Shown in pieces: positions 8,291 to 17,995 of a stretch of 64,000 nucleotides of DNA. The position numbers and the translations under genes are program-made. The DNA is from an uncultured Oscillospiraceae bacterium (GTDB lineage: Bacteria; Bacillota; Clostridia; Oscillospirales; Ruminococcaceae), in contig CASEAH010000039.1 of the NCBI GenBank assembly GCA_949285935.1, positions 1 through 64,000 on the forward strand. The letters run 5' to 3'. Each line of letters opens with the position of its first letter. Position 1 is the stretch's first letter. The notes under the pieces were generated by a model that was not told where the DNA came from, made no database searches, and saw nothing but the letters and a program-made list of their open reading frames with translations.

Positions 8291-9574
8291 ATGAACTTTT
8301 TTGAGATCATTGCGCAGACCTTTGCTCAATCCGGCTTCGCGGCGTTCTTCAACACTCCCGATGCCTGGAAAAACGGGGTCATGCTTCTTATTTCCTTTGT
8401 CCTGCTCTACATGGCCATTGTCAGGAAATTTGAGCCTCTTCTGCTGGTGCCCATCGCCTTTGGCATGCTGCTGGCCAATCTGCCCGCCGCCGGGCTGATG
8501 AACGATGTGCTGGCGCCTGCCCAGGAGGCCCTGAAGGCCGCTCAGGCGGCCCTCGCCGACGGCACAGGCACCCAGGAGGCGGTCAACGCTGCCACCGCCC
8601 AACTGGCCAGTCTCCACTGGTATGACAACGGCGTTCTTCGGATCATTTATATGGGCGTCAAAAGCTCCCTTTTCCCCTGCCTCATCTTTATGGGCGTGGG
8701 CGCCATGACCGATTTTGGCCCCCTGCTGGCCAACCCCGTCAGCCTGCTGCTGGGCGCTGCCGCTCAGCTGGGCATCTACGTGGCCTTTACGGTGGCCAAC
8801 CTGCTGGGCACCTACATCACCATTAACGGAGAGCCTCTCTTTACCGCCGCTCAGGCTGCCGCCATCGGCATCATTGGCGGCGCGGACGGTCCCACCGCCA
8901 TTTTCCTGGCTAACAACCTGGCTCCCGAGCTTCTGGCTCCCATCGCTGTGGCCGCCTACTCCTACATGGCGCTGATTCCCCTCATCCAGCCCCCCATCAT
9001 GCGGGCGCTGACCACTAAAAAAGAGCGGGAAACCAAAATGAGCCAGCTGCGGAAAGTATCCAAGAGCGAGCAGATCGTTTTCCCCATCGTGGTAACGGTG
9101 ATGTGCGTTCTGCTTCTGCCCTCTGTGGCTCCCCTGATCGGTATGCTGATGCTGGGCAACCTGTTCCGGGTGTGCGGCGTTGTGGAGCGCCTGTCCGACA
9201 CTGCTCAGAACGCGCTGTGCAACATTGTCACCATCATGCTGGGCACCACGGTTGGCGCTACTGCTGACGGCACGGTCTTCCTCCGTCTTCAGACCCTGAT
9301 GATCGTGGGGTTGGGCCTGTTTGCTTTCTGCTTCTCCACGGTGGGCGGTGTCCTCCTTGGCAAGCTGCTGTATTATCTCACCGGCGGCAAGGTCAATCCC
9401 CTCATCGGTTCCGCGGGCGTATCCGCTGTTCCCATGGCGGCCCGTGTTTCCCAGGTGGAGGGCGCCAAAGCCAATCCTACCAACTTCCTGCTGATGCATG
9501 CCATGGGTCCCAACGTTGCCGGTGTACTCGGCTCCGCCGTGGCTGCCGGTTTCCTGCTGATGATGTTCAAATAA
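8291..9574 (+). CDS. oadB: Na+-translocating decarboxylase beta subunit
   Basis: A 427-residue polytopic membrane protein of the OadB/GcdB/MmdB family. It decarboxylates carboxybiotin and exports Na+. Family segments are [13 protein letters not shown] (the Asp in the pump site) and [12 protein letters not shown] with [14 protein letters not shown] near the C-terminus. The insertion around residues 75-100 is Ala/Gln-rich. It closes the operon; a terminator follows 20 nt later. OadB, GcdB and MmdB cannot be told apart by sequence alone, but the alpha subunit points to oxaloacetate. Confidence 0.92.
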   Translation: MNFFEIIAQTFAQSGFAAFFNTPDAWKNGVMLLISFVLLYMAIVRKFEPLLLVPIAFGMLLANLPAAGLMNDVLAPAQEALKAAQAALADGTGTQEAVNAATAQLASLHWYDNGVLRIIYMGVKSSLFPCLIFMGVGAMTDFGPLLANPVSLLLGAAAQLGIYVAFTVANLLGTYITINGEPLFTAAQAAAIGIIGGADGPTAIFLANNLAPELLAPIAVAAYSYMALIPLIQPPIMRALTTKKERETKMSQLRKVSKSEQIVFPIVVTVMCVLLLPSVAPLIGMLMLGNLFRVCGVVERLSDTAQNALCNIVTIMLGTTVGATADGTVFLRLQTLMIVGLGLFAFCFSTVGGVLLGKLLYYLTGGKVNPLIGSAGVSAVPMAARVSQVEGAKANPTNFLLMHAMGPNVAGVLGSAVAAGFLLMMFK

Positions 9575-9594
9575 TCAGATTTTTCCCCAAACCA

Positions 9595-9633
9595 AAAGCA
9601 TCCCGCAGAATTTGTTCTGCGGGGTGCTTTCTT
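9595..9633 (+). terminator. Terminator of the oad operon
   Basis: AAAGCATCCCGCAGAA pairs with TTCTGCGGGGTGCTTT across a TTTG loop, followed by CTTT. Repeat copy A begins just beyond it. Confidence 0.85.
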
Positions 9634-9649
9634 TAATGAATAGGGAAGA

Positions 9650-9768
9650 ATCATCGGCTCTGCCGGTGGAAGGCGCCCGGCAAAAGCTTTGGCTTTAAGC
9701 GTCGGGCGAAGTGGGCTTCCAGCAATAAGTTACCGGGGATAAAAAATTTCACCAGAACATCGGCTGCC
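9650..9768 (-). repeat. Terminator-abutting intergenic repeat, copy A
   Basis: On the minus strand this closely matches copy B at 16081-16205 over about 115 bp, including GGAAGCCCACTTCGCCC, GCTTAAAGC and a TGCCGG/CCGGCA stem. Its 3' end faces the oadB terminator. No ORF is conserved in it. Confidence 0.7.
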
Positions 9769-9851
9769 CACTTGCGGGGCGGCAAGCGGTGCAAAGGAAG
9801 TAAAATTCACGATGTTTTGAACCACATGCTGAGAATGGGCTCCGTCAGGTT

Positions 9852-9886
9852 AACTGAAGCCACCGGCCTTGACGGTGGCTTCAGTT
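9852..9886. terminator. Strong bidirectional hairpin
   Basis: A 14-bp perfect stem, AACTGAAGCCACCG/CGGTGGCTTCAGTT, with a 7-nt loop. It lies between convergent oadB and DUF3842, so it may terminate the minus-strand birA/DUF3842 transcript. The rest of 9770-10031 shows no gene. Confidence 0.5.
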
Positions 9887-10031
9887 TCAGCAAAAAACAA
9901 CAGCTTCAAGTACAAATTCCCACAACCCAACGTGTGTCTTCAGAGCGGGAATACAGAGCCCGCTTCTTAACGCCGGTGATGGTACATTCTAAACTAAATG
10001 TTCTCTGTCCCGGTCCGCCTGGGCTGGTCGG

Positions 10032-10451
10032 TTATTCCTTTTCTTTCAGCAGATCCAGAATCATCTCTGCCGCGTCGTCAATGTATTGGGCCAGAGATTT
10101 TTCCTGAATACCCGCTATATAGGTACTACATTTGGTCACCGGAACCAGCACCCGGGCCGCCGGGCTTTCCGCCACCGCCGCCGCCATCTCCGGGGTGAAT
10201 TCCCCCATCATGGAATTGGCCAGTACGATTCCCATAGGGCCTGCAATGACATCCGCCCTGGGGCAATTGACCAGTACGGGATTGAGCCCGGTGGCTCCCG
10301 CATCCGCCCCCGCCCGCAGCATAGCGGCAGTGGCCATGGTGTTGGTCCCCACTGCCAGAATCCGTGCCTTTGCTTCTCTTTGCCGCAGTCCTTCCACCAG
10401 GCTCCGGCCAACGCCGCCTCCCTGGCCATCTATAATCAGAATGGTTTTCAT
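10032..10451 (-). CDS. DUF3842 family protein
   Basis: A 139-residue cytoplasmic protein of unknown function. It starts with a Rossmann-like strand and glycine turn, LIIDGQGGGVG, and continues with AVGTNTMATAAML and GPMGIVLANSMMGE, all typical of DUF3842. The ATG at 10451 (GGGAGTGCAGGA in front) is preferred over a longer start. It lies 35 nt after birA on the same strand, so the two are probably cotranscribed; the meaning of that linkage is unknown. Confidence 0.85.
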   Translation of the reverse strand: MKTILIIDGQGGGVGRSLVEGLRQREAKARILAVGTNTMATAAMLRAGADAGATGLNPVLVNCPRADVIAGPMGIVLANSMMGEFTPEMAAAVAESPAARVLVPVTKCSTYIAGIQEKSLAQYIDDAAEMILDLLKEKE

Positions 10452-10486
10452 TCCTGCACTCCCTGTTTCCTTATGATCGTCCATGT

Positions 10487-11491
10487 TTATAGATAGCCCA
10501 GCATTCCGCGGACGCTTACCTCGCCGGAGGTAATGGTTTTCAGCCGTCCATTTACCCGCACTACCAGCCCGCCTTCCGGGTCGATATCCAGAGCTTCTCC
10601 CTCTTCCTGTCCCAGGGGGGAAACAATGGTCACCCGGGCGCCCAGGGTACAGGAAAGCGCCTTCAGCTGTTCCACTTTATCGGGGCCGGGGTCATCCAGC
10701 CATCGTTCCTGCGTAAAGATCCGGTCCAGCTGCCGGATCAGCGCGGCAGCCATCACCGGCCGGGGGACCCCGCTTCCCAGCTGCCGGAGGCTCACCGCCT
10801 TGCTTCGCAGCTGGGGGGGAAAGTTCTCCTGCCCCACATTCACCCCGATTCCCACCACCGCGTGGGTAATGCGGTTGTTTTCCGCATCGGTGACCAGCTT
10901 GGTCAGAATGCCGCACACCTTTTTCCCTTCCAGGATGACGTCATTGGGCCACTTGAGCCGCGGCTCCTGGTCGCACACCTCCCGGATAGCCCGGCATACC
11001 GCCAGCCCCGCAAAAGAGGTGAGCAGGCTCAGTGCCCGGGCTCCGCAATCCGGTTCCAGGATCATGGACAAATAAACGCCTCCGGGAGGGGAGATAAACG
11101 TCCTCCCCATCCGTCCCGCTCCCTGGGTCTGCTGCTCTGCCGCTACCACCGCCCCGTGGCCCGCCCCGTCCAGGATCATCCTCTGGGCATAAGTATTGGT
11201 GGAATCCACCTCGGGCAGAACCACCAGGGCTCCCTGACGCTGCTCCGGCAGCAAAAAGGAGATGACCTCCCGGCTCATCACATCGGGGAAACATGCCAGC
11301 TGATACCCCCGCCGCGGAGCGGAGCGGATCTCATACCCCTGGGACCGAAGTTTTTCCATTTCCTTCCAAACCGCCGCCCTGGTCACTCCCAGCCGGGATG
11401 CCAGTTCCTCCCCCGACACGGGGCCTTCCTGATGGTGCAGCAGCAGTTCCGCCAGCTTTACGTTTAAATTCGCTTGGGTTTCATGATGCAT
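10487..11491 (-). CDS. birA: Biotin ligase / biotin operon repressor BirA
   Basis: A 334-residue bifunctional protein. Residues about 8-65 form a winged helix (SGEELASRLGVTRAAVWKE). The catalytic core has GAGRMGR, which binds biotinyl-AMP, and KWPNDVILEGKKVCGIL. A C-terminal SH3-like domain closes it. It attaches biotin to carrier Lys residues, here presumably Lys95 of the decarboxylase carrier encoded about 2 kb away on the other strand. The N-terminal domain makes it a likely regulator, but no known BirA operator was recognised; its own promoter overlaps an inverted repeat. Confidence 0.93.
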   Translation of the reverse strand: MHHETQANLNVKLAELLLHHQEGPVSGEELASRLGVTRAAVWKEMEKLRSQGYEIRSAPRRGYQLACFPDVMSREVISFLLPEQRQGALVVLPEVDSTNTYAQRMILDGAGHGAVVAAEQQTQGAGRMGRTFISPPGGVYLSMILEPDCGARALSLLTSFAGLAVCRAIREVCDQEPRLKWPNDVILEGKKVCGILTKLVTDAENNRITHAVVGIGVNVGQENFPPQLRSKAVSLRQLGSGVPRPVMAAALIRQLDRIFTQERWLDDPGPDKVEQLKALSCTLGARVTIVSPLGQEEGEALDIDPEGGLVVRVNGRLKTITSGEVSVRGMLGYL

Positions 11492-11518
11492 CTGCGGCGC
11501 CTCCCAAAAATCTCTGCC

Positions 11519-11552
11519 TTTTATGATAATCCATAAAAGACGTCTCCGTCAA
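11519..11552 (-). promoter_or_regulatory. birA promoter with overlapping inverted repeat
   Basis: On the minus strand, TTGACG (11552-11547) is 17 bp from TTATCA (11529-11524). The -10 box lies inside the perfect inverted repeat TTTTATG-N6-CATAAAA (11519-11538), a plausible operator. Confidence 0.55.
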
Positions 11553-11636
11553 CCTGTGTACCGCCGGACCAACCTCTGTGAATTGGAAGGGAAAGGTATT
11601 TTTTGCATAGATTGGCGGTGAATTTTTCTCACAGAA

Positions 11637-11645
11637 TGGTATAAT
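11637..11645 (+). promoter_or_regulatory. Extended -10 promoter of the ABC transporter
   Basis: TGGTATAAT (11637-11645) is a perfect extended -10 element. No convincing -35 sits at 17 bp. The start would be about 30 nt before the ATG at 11682. Confidence 0.5.
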
Positions 11646-11681
11646 AAACAACAGATACAGGACACGGAAAGGAGGCTCCTT

Positions 11682-12386
11682 ATGTCCGGCTTTGTGGAAC
11701 TGCGCGGGGTGCGCAAAGAATATCACATGGGAGAAACCGTCATTGCAGCGGCTGACGGAGTGGATTTTCAAATCGAAAAAGGGGAGTTCGCCGTTATCGT
11801 GGGGCCGTCGGGCGCGGGGAAGACCACCGTTCTCAATCTGCTGGGCGGCATGGATACCTGCGACCAGGGACAGATCCTGGTGGACGGCAATGACATCAGC
11901 CGTTATAACCGCAAGGAACTGATCGGTTACCGCCGGTATGATGTGGGCTTTGTATTCCAGTTTTACAATCTGGTTCAGAACCTGACCGCCCGGGAAAACG
12001 TGGAACTGGCCGCCCAGATCTGCCGGGATCCTCTGGATGCCGGCCAGGTCCTGACGCAGGTGGGGCTGGGAGAGCGGATGAACAATTTTCCCGCTCAGCT
12101 CAGCGGCGGCGAACAGCAGCGGGTAGCCATCGCCCGTGCCCTGGCCAAACGTCCCAAACTTCTGCTCTGCGACGAGCCCACCGGCGCCCTGGATTACAAT
12201 ACCGGCAAAAGCATCCTCAAGCTGCTTCAGGATACCTGCCGTACCCAGGGAGTAACGGTTATCGTAGTCACCCACAACCTGGCTATCACCCCCATGGCTG
12301 ACCGGGTGATCTCCATGCGCAACAGCCGGGTGGCCTCCAGCACCGTCAACGCCTCCCCCACGCCGGTGGAGGATATTGAATGGTAA
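11682..12386 (+). CDS. ABC transporter ATP-binding protein (MacB/LolD type)
   Basis: A 234-residue ATPase with Walker [11 protein letters not shown]-loop region FVFQFYNL, signature LSGGEQQR and Walker [13 protein letters not shown]. This subfamily pairs with FtsX-type permeases that work as mechanotransmitters or lipoprotein/peptide exporters rather than classic importers. The permease follows 41 nt downstream. A ribosome site AAAGGAGG precedes the ATG. Confidence 0.92.
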   Translation: MSGFVELRGVRKEYHMGETVIAAADGVDFQIEKGEFAVIVGPSGAGKTTVLNLLGGMDTCDQGQILVDGNDISRYNRKELIGYRRYDVGFVFQFYNLVQNLTARENVELAAQICRDPLDAGQVLTQVGLGERMNNFPAQLSGGEQQRVAIARALAKRPKLLLCDEPTGALDYNTGKSILKLLQDTCRTQGVTVIVVTHNLAITPMADRVISMRNSRVASSTVNASPTPVEDIEW

Positions 12387-12427
12387 CGTCCGGGGCCCTG
12401 AAAATCAGGAAAGGCAGGTGAATTTTT

Positions 12428-15400
12428 GTGGGTCGCTCCCCTCTGGTCAAAGATGCTCTTCGGGAAATCCGGAAGACACTCAGCCGATTTTTGGCTATTT
12501 TTTCTATTATGGCCCTGGGCGTCGGTTTTTTCGCCGGGGTGCAGGCCACCGGCCGGGATATGCGTCTGACGGCCGATGATTATTTTGACCGCCACCGTCT
12601 GATGGACGGTCACATTCTGTCTACCATGGGCCTCTCCGATGGGGATGTGGAAGCGGTTCGGTCCATCCCCGGGGTATCGGGGGTGATGCCCGCTCATTTC
12701 ACCGACGCCGTGGTTCTTTCCCAGGATAATTTTCTGGTGCGGGTCCATTCCCTCGCCCAGCTTCCAGAGGATTCCAGTGATTTTCTGAATCTTCCCCGGC
12801 TGGTGGAAGGCCGGATGCCCCAGTCTGCCGGGGAATGTCTGGCGGATATGAACTTCCAGGAGCTGTATGGCTTTTCCATTGGACGCACCGTCACCCTCGC
12901 CTCCGGAAAAAGCGGAGAGGATCTGGGGGACGTCCTGGCCCGGGACAGCTTCCAGATCGTGGGAATGGTAGAAAGCCCCATGTATCCGGACATGACCAAG
13001 CGGGGCAGCACCAGCATCGGAAACGGTTCGCTGGACGCTTTTCTGCTGGTACCCGAAGAAAATTTCACCGCCGACTACTATACAGACCTGTATGTAGCCT
13101 ATGACCCGGCACGGGAGCAGGCCGCCTACAGTCCGGAATATGAAGAAGCTGCGGACCAGCTGCTCCGGGAGCTGGAAGAACTGGAAAAACTGCGGGCGCC
13201 CGCCCGGCTGGAAGAGGTCCGGAAAGAGGCGGAGGCAGAAATCAGCAAGGCTCAGGCCGAGTTGGATGACGGCGTCCGGGAAATGGATGAAAAGCTGGCA
13301 GAAGCCGCTCAAAAAATAGCCGACGCCCAGCAGAAGCTGGCGGATGGTGAAGCGGAATATGACGAAGGTCTGGCAGAATTTCTGGAACAGACTCAGGAGG
13401 CGGAGCAGGAACTGGCAGACGCCAGGGCTCAGTTGGACGATGGTTACCAGCAGCTGCGGGAAGCGCGGGAAGAACTGGAGTACGCTCAAAAGCAGCTGGA
13501 GCGGGGCAAAGCCGCCCTGCGGGAAGGGGAGGCTTCTTATGCCCTGCTGGAGGACAATCTGGTTCTGATGCGGGACATGCTGGGAAAGATTCCCGACTCG
13601 GTCCCCGGCTTTGACGCGGGGGTCCCGGCTGACCAAATCCCAGGACTGGCGGAACTCACCTCTGCTCTGGACCAAAATTTTGTGGACGAAAGCGGAGAGA
13701 GCCTGGGGTTTGGGCAGCTGTTGGTGGAAAATGTGGAACTGCCCAACCCGGTCCCTGGCGGGGAGCCGGTAATGATTCCCTGCGTCACCCCCTCCTCCAA
13801 GGCTGCGGTCCTGGGGGCTTTGGAGGAATACCGCCAGCAGGCCGCCGCCCGTTTGGAGGAGGCCCGGGCGGAAATTGCGGCGGGAGAAGAAGATCTCGCC
13901 TGGGGCCAGGAACAGTTCCGGGAAAACCGCCGCCTCCTGGAAAAAGCCAAGGCGGAATACGAAGACGGTCTGGCTGAATTTGAAGAAGAAAAGGCCAAAG
14001 GGCGTCAAGAGCTGGACGACGCTTGGCAAAAAATCCTGGATGGCCGCACGGAACTGGCGGACGGCCAGGCTGAATACGAGGAAAAAAAGGCAGAAGCTCA
14101 GCAGGAAGTGGCGGACGCTCAGCAAAAACTGGACGATGCCCGGCAGGAACTGGAGGAGCTGGAACTTCCGGAATGGTATGTCCAGGGCCGGGAGGACTGG
14201 CTGCCGGCTTACGGGAACTTTGGCGACGACGCCCGGCGCATTGACAATGTGGCGTCAGTCTTTCCCGTATTTTTCCTGGGAGTGGCTGCCCTGGTCTGCC
14301 TCACTACCATGACCCGTATGGTGGAGGAACAGCGGGTGCAGATCGGTACCGCCAAGGCCCTGGGCTACGGGGGTGGAGCCATCGCTGCCAAATATCTTTT
14401 CTATGCCCTGTCTGCCAGCCTTCTGGGAAGCCTGCTGGGGCTGACAGTGGGATTCCGTCTCTTCCCCACAGTGATCTATAATGCTTACTGTATCCTGTAT
14501 GATATGCCTCCGGTCATCGCGCCCTTCCACCTGGCCACCGGATTCTGGGCCTGCGCTGCAGCGGCCCTTTGCTCCGGCGCGGTAACTCTTTCCGCCTGCT
14601 GGAACGAGCTTCGGGAATCCCCCGCCCGGCTGATGCGCCCCAAGGCCCCCAAGGCCGGCCGCCGTGTTTTGCTGGAACGGCTTCCCTGGCTGTGGAACCG
14701 CTTTACCTTTATCCAGAAGGTGACCATCCGCAACCTGTTCCGCTACAAAAAGCGGGTTTTGATGACCGTACTGGGTATTGCGGGCTGTACCGCCCTTATG
14801 CTCACCGGCTTTGGCCTTAACGACGCCATTACCGATATTGTCCGTAACCAGTATGTGGATATTTTCCGCTATGATATGCTGGTGATTTATGACGGGGATG
14901 CCCCCAGCGCCGGCCTGCGGGCCATTTCCCGCACCCTTTCGGAGGAGCCTTCCATCCGCACAGCCCTTCGCCAAACCATGGAAACCATGACAGCGGTGAG
15001 TCCGCAGAAGCAGCTGGACGTCACCATTACCGTACCGGAGGACCCAGCCTCTCTGGAGGAATTCATTACGCTTCGGGACCGGGTCACCCATGCTCCCGTG
15101 GCCATGGACGCTTCCGGGGCGGTGGTGACGGAAAAGCTGGCCACCCTGCTGGACCTCTCTCCCGGGGATGAACTGACTCTGCGGGATAGCGATGGCGCCT
15201 CCTTTACCCTTCCTGTTTCCGGCATCACCGAAAACTACGCCTCTCATTTTGTCTATCTCTCTCCCACGGCCTACCGTCAGGCCTTTGGAAAAGAACCGGT
15301 CTATAATTCCTGCCTCATCAGTCTGACCGACCCTTCGGTGGAAAATGCCGTTGCGGAGGAGCTGATGGCCCTGGAGGATGTGCTGGCCGTCACTCCCACC

Positions 15401-15841
15401 AGTACCATCAAAGCGGAATTCGGCAACATCAGCGACAATTTTAAAATTGTAGTGGTGGTGCTTATCGCTTCGGCCGGACTGCTGGCCTTTGTGGTGCTGT
15501 ACAATCTCACCAATATCAACATCACCGAGCGCACCCGGGAAATTGCCACCCTCAAGGTTCTGGGCTTCTACGACGGCGAGGTCTCGGCCTATATTTACCG
15601 GGAAAATACCGCTCTGACCCTTTTGGGCGCCGCTGCCGGTCTGCTCCTGGGCGTGGCCCTCACCCGGTTCGTGGTAGTCACCGCCGAAATTGACGACATT
15701 ATGTTTGGCCGCAGCATTTATCCCCTCAGCTACGCCATCGCCGCCGCCCTCACCCTGGTTTTTTCTGCTTTGGTCAATTTGGCCATGGTCTTCCGGCTGC
15801 GGCGGATCAACATGGTGGAATCCCTCAAATCCGTGGACTGA
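12428..15841 (+). CDS. FtsX-type ABC permease with large coiled-coil insert
   Basis: A 1137-residue permease. An N-terminal transmembrane helix (about 18-38) is followed by a MacB-like periplasmic region. Two long Glu/Ala/Lys/Leu-rich coiled-coil blocks come next (about 235-375 and 470-580), with repeated QAELDDG/AEYE-type heptads. The first FtsX domain with three helices is at about 615-740 and a second at about 1010-1130. This matches the long coiled-coil FtsX permeases of clostridia that partner MacB-like ATPases in antimicrobial-peptide or envelope functions. The GTG at 12428 is taken as start (AGGCAGGTG upstream); it is far longer than typical MacB. Confidence 0.88.
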   Translation: MGRSPLVKDALREIRKTLSRFLAIFSIMALGVGFFAGVQATGRDMRLTADDYFDRHRLMDGHILSTMGLSDGDVEAVRSIPGVSGVMPAHFTDAVVLSQDNFLVRVHSLAQLPEDSSDFLNLPRLVEGRMPQSAGECLADMNFQELYGFSIGRTVTLASGKSGEDLGDVLARDSFQIVGMVESPMYPDMTKRGSTSIGNGSLDAFLLVPEENFTADYYTDLYVAYDPAREQAAYSPEYEEAADQLLRELEELEKLRAPARLEEVRKEAEAEISKAQAELDDGVREMDEKLAEAAQKIADAQQKLADGEAEYDEGLAEFLEQTQEAEQELADARAQLDDGYQQLREAREELEYAQKQLERGKAALREGEASYALLEDNLVLMRDMLGKIPDSVPGFDAGVPADQIPGLAELTSALDQNFVDESGESLGFGQLLVENVELPNPVPGGEPVMIPCVTPSSKAAVLGALEEYRQQAAARLEEARAEIAAGEEDLAWGQEQFRENRRLLEKAKAEYEDGLAEFEEEKAKGRQELDDAWQKILDGRTELADGQAEYEEKKAEAQQEVADAQQKLDDARQELEELELPEWYVQGREDWLPAYGNFGDDARRIDNVASVFPVFFLGVAALVCLTTMTRMVEEQRVQIGTAKALGYGGGAIAAKYLFYALSASLLGSLLGLTVGFRLFPTVIYNAYCILYDMPPVIAPFHLATGFWACAAAALCSGAVTLSACWNELRESPARLMRPKAPKAGRRVLLERLPWLWNRFTFIQKVTIRNLFRYKKRVLMTVLGIAGCTALMLTGFGLNDAITDIVRNQYVDIFRYDMLVIYDGDAPSAGLRAISRTLSEEPSIRTALRQTMETMTAVSPQKQLDVTITVPEDPASLEEFITLRDRVTHAPVAMDASGAVVTEKLATLLDLSPGDELTLRDSDGASFTLPVSGITENYASHFVYLSPTAYRQAFGKEPVYNSCLISLTDPSVENAVAEELMALEDVLAVTPTSTIKAEFGNISDNFKIVVVVLIASAGLLAFVVLYNLTNINITERTREIATLKVLGFYDGEVSAYIYRENTALTLLGAAAGLLLGVALTRFVVVTAEIDDIMFGRSIYPLSYAIAAALTLVFSALVNLAMVFRLRRINMVESLKSVD

Positions 15842-16055
15842 GCTGACCCAGACTTTTCACAGATGGCGGCCCATTCCAGCAGGGTTATTACCCATGCCGG
15901 GAACCCTATCTGCAAATCATTTTTCCAGGTCATCCGCCCCAGACGGGCGGTAGCCATGATCAAAGCCGCCAGCCGAACCGGCAGTTTGCACCAACCCTAT
16001 CAGTGGCTATTGCCGGCACACGCCTCAAGAGATCCTGAATCGTATCTCTTTTGCA

Positions 16056-16205
16056 CCACTTGCCCCTCAGCCTGCGAACAGGCAACCACTGTTCTGACAA
16101 AAGTTTTCCATCGCTGGCAACTTACTGCTGGAAGCCCACTTCGCCCCACGCTTAAAGCAAAAGCTTTTGCCGGGAACCTCCACCGGCAGAACCGTCGGTT
16201 TTCCC
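16056..16205 (+). repeat. Terminator-abutting intergenic repeat, copy B
   Basis: Best-preserved copy. It includes the hairpin GCCTG/CAGGC near 16070-16083, the core GGAAGCCCACTTCGCCC and the TGCCGG/CCGGCA stem. It runs directly into the terminator at 16214. The remaining intergenic DNA from 15842 shows no gene. Confidence 0.7.
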
Positions 16206-16213
16206 ACTCAAAA

Positions 16214-16256
16214 AAACAGCTCCTGCTGAAGGGAATCTTCAGCAGGAGCTGTTTTT
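16214..16256. terminator. Bidirectional terminator
   Basis: AAACAGCTCCTGCTGAA pairs with TTCAGCAGGAGCTGTTT across a 7-nt loop, with A and T tracts on the two sides. It serves the convergent FtsX permease and MATE genes. Confidence 0.85.
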
Positions 16257-16276
16257 GTTGTTCATTTTCCGCAAAA

Positions 16277-16300
16277 GGCTCCCCGCAGAGCCGGGGAGCC
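16277..16300. other. Small GC-rich hairpin
   Basis: GGCTCCCCG pairs with CGGGGAGCC across 6 nt. There is no T tract; it may be part of the MATE 3' untranslated region. Confidence 0.4.
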
Positions 16301-16494
16301 CACTCGCATTCGCAAAAACCATTTCTCATTTGAGAGGCATCTTTCAAAAGCCGGCGCAGCGGAAAATACGTATCGTCGCCCGGGCATAATCCGAAAACCA
16401 ATACATCCAGAGATAGACAATTTTTCTGTCTTCTGCCGCTTTCCCCAGACCCCCAGGGACAAAAGGCGTAATTTACCTCCCCGGCGCCGTTCCA

Positions 16495-17880
16495 TTACTC
16501 CTCATCCGGATGAGAGGACGCAAGAGGCGTAAGGTTTTTGATATGCGTGTGATACAGCTGCACACAGAGGCAGGCGCTCACCACCAGCGCTACGGTTTCT
16601 GCAATGGGGAAGGCGGTCCACACATAGTTGACCCCATACTGGGACATCCACAGAGCCACCGGCAGAATAATCACCAGCTGGCGCAGGACCGATACCAGCA
16701 GGCTCCTGCCGCCCATGCCCACCGCCTGGAACAGGGTGGAAAACATGATGCCCGCTGCCGCCGGGACAAAGCAGATGCTGATGGTGCGCAGAGCAGGCAC
16801 ACCCAGTTCCAGCATCTCCTGAGAGGCGTTAAAGATCATCAGCAGCCGGTCCGGGATAGCCCAGAACAACAGCGTTCCCACCGCCATGATGGTAGCGGCA
16901 ATAGTCACACCCACCCGCAGGGCCTGCATCAGCCGGGCCTTGTTACGGGAGCCGTAACTGTACCCCATAACCGGCATAACACCGCTGTTGAGGCCAAACA
17001 CGGGCATGAAAATAAAGGACTGAAGCTTGAAATATGCCCCCAGCACCGAAACCGCCGTTTCGGTAAACTGAATGAGGATCATGTTCAGGCAGGCAGTAAG
17101 GACCGACCCGATGGACTGCATGACAATGGAAGGAATCCCCACCACATAAATATCGCGGATGGTCCTCCACCGGGGACGAAAGCCCCTCAGTTCCACCTTT
17201 ACTTCATGCTCCTTGCGGAAGATAACATAAAGAGCGTAGCACATGGCCAGGATCTGCCCCGCCACTGTGGCAATGGCCGCTCCGGTGACGCCCATGGCGG
17301 GCACCCCAAACAGGCCAAAAATAAAGATAGGATCCAGTACGATGTTGGTGCCCGCACCAATGAGCATAAAAAGCATGGGGTGGATCATATCCCCCGTTGC
17401 CTGGAGGATTTTTTCCAGATTGATCTCTACAAAAGTACCTATGGAAAAGATGGTAACCACTTGGGTATAAGCGCAGGCCATCTCCACCAGCACAGCGTTG
17501 CTGCTGAACATCTGGAAAAAGGGGCGGGCCAGCAAAGCGCCCAGCAGCGCAAATACCGCCCAGCTGCAAACGCCCAGGAAGATACCGTGGGTGGCCGCCG
17601 CACTGGCCTGATCCCGATGACCTTCTCCCAGCCGCCGGGAGATCAGGCTGTTGAGCCCCACTCCGGTGCCCACCGCCACAGAGATCATCAGCGTCTGCAC
17701 CGGAAAAGCCAGGGAAACTGCCGCCAGCGCGTTGACGGGGTCGTACTGAGCCACAAAAATGCTGTCCACCACGTTATACAGCGCCTGCACCAGCATGGAA
17801 AACATAGCCGGCACCGCCATGGAAAGGATCAGCGGGACCATGGGGGTCGTCCCCATTTTATTTGCTTTATTCTGTTCCAA
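16495..17880 (-). CDS. MATE family efflux transporter
   Basis: A 461-residue, 12-helix antiporter of the MATE superfamily, presumably exporting cationic drugs or metabolites with Na+ or H+. The N-terminus PLILSMAVPAMFSMLVQALYNVVDS and the paired VGTGVGLNSLISRRLGEG segment are typical. The start is taken as TTG at 17880 (EQNKANKMGTTP), with AGAAAGAG 8 nt upstream. The much longer open frame upstream is Arg/Cys/Pro-rich and not MATE-like. An ATG 8 codons further in is the alternative. The WYL regulator lies 115 nt upstream on the same strand. Confidence 0.9.
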   Translation of the reverse strand: MEQNKANKMGTTPMVPLILSMAVPAMFSMLVQALYNVVDSIFVAQYDPVNALAAVSLAFPVQTLMISVAVGTGVGLNSLISRRLGEGHRDQASAAATHGIFLGVCSWAVFALLGALLARPFFQMFSSNAVLVEMACAYTQVVTIFSIGTFVEINLEKILQATGDMIHPMLFMLIGAGTNIVLDPIFIFGLFGVPAMGVTGAAIATVAGQILAMCYALYVIFRKEHEVKVELRGFRPRWRTIRDIYVVGIPSIVMQSIGSVLTACLNMILIQFTETAVSVLGAYFKLQSFIFMPVFGLNSGVMPVMGYSYGSRNKARLMQALRVGVTIAATIMAVGTLLFWAIPDRLLMIFNASQEMLELGVPALRTISICFVPAAAGIMFSTLFQAVGMGGRSLLVSVLRQLVIILPVALWMSQYGVNYVWTAFPIAETVALVVSACLCVQLYHTHIKNLTPLASSHPDEE

Positions 17881-17995
17881 CCAGTTCACTCTTTCTGCCC
17901 GAAGGATTATTTTGCGGCATGGCCGCAGGATTCTTTTATTGTAACACACCCCACCCAAGGATGCTACCCGCAGTGTGCCCAAAAATCGCCGGTAT

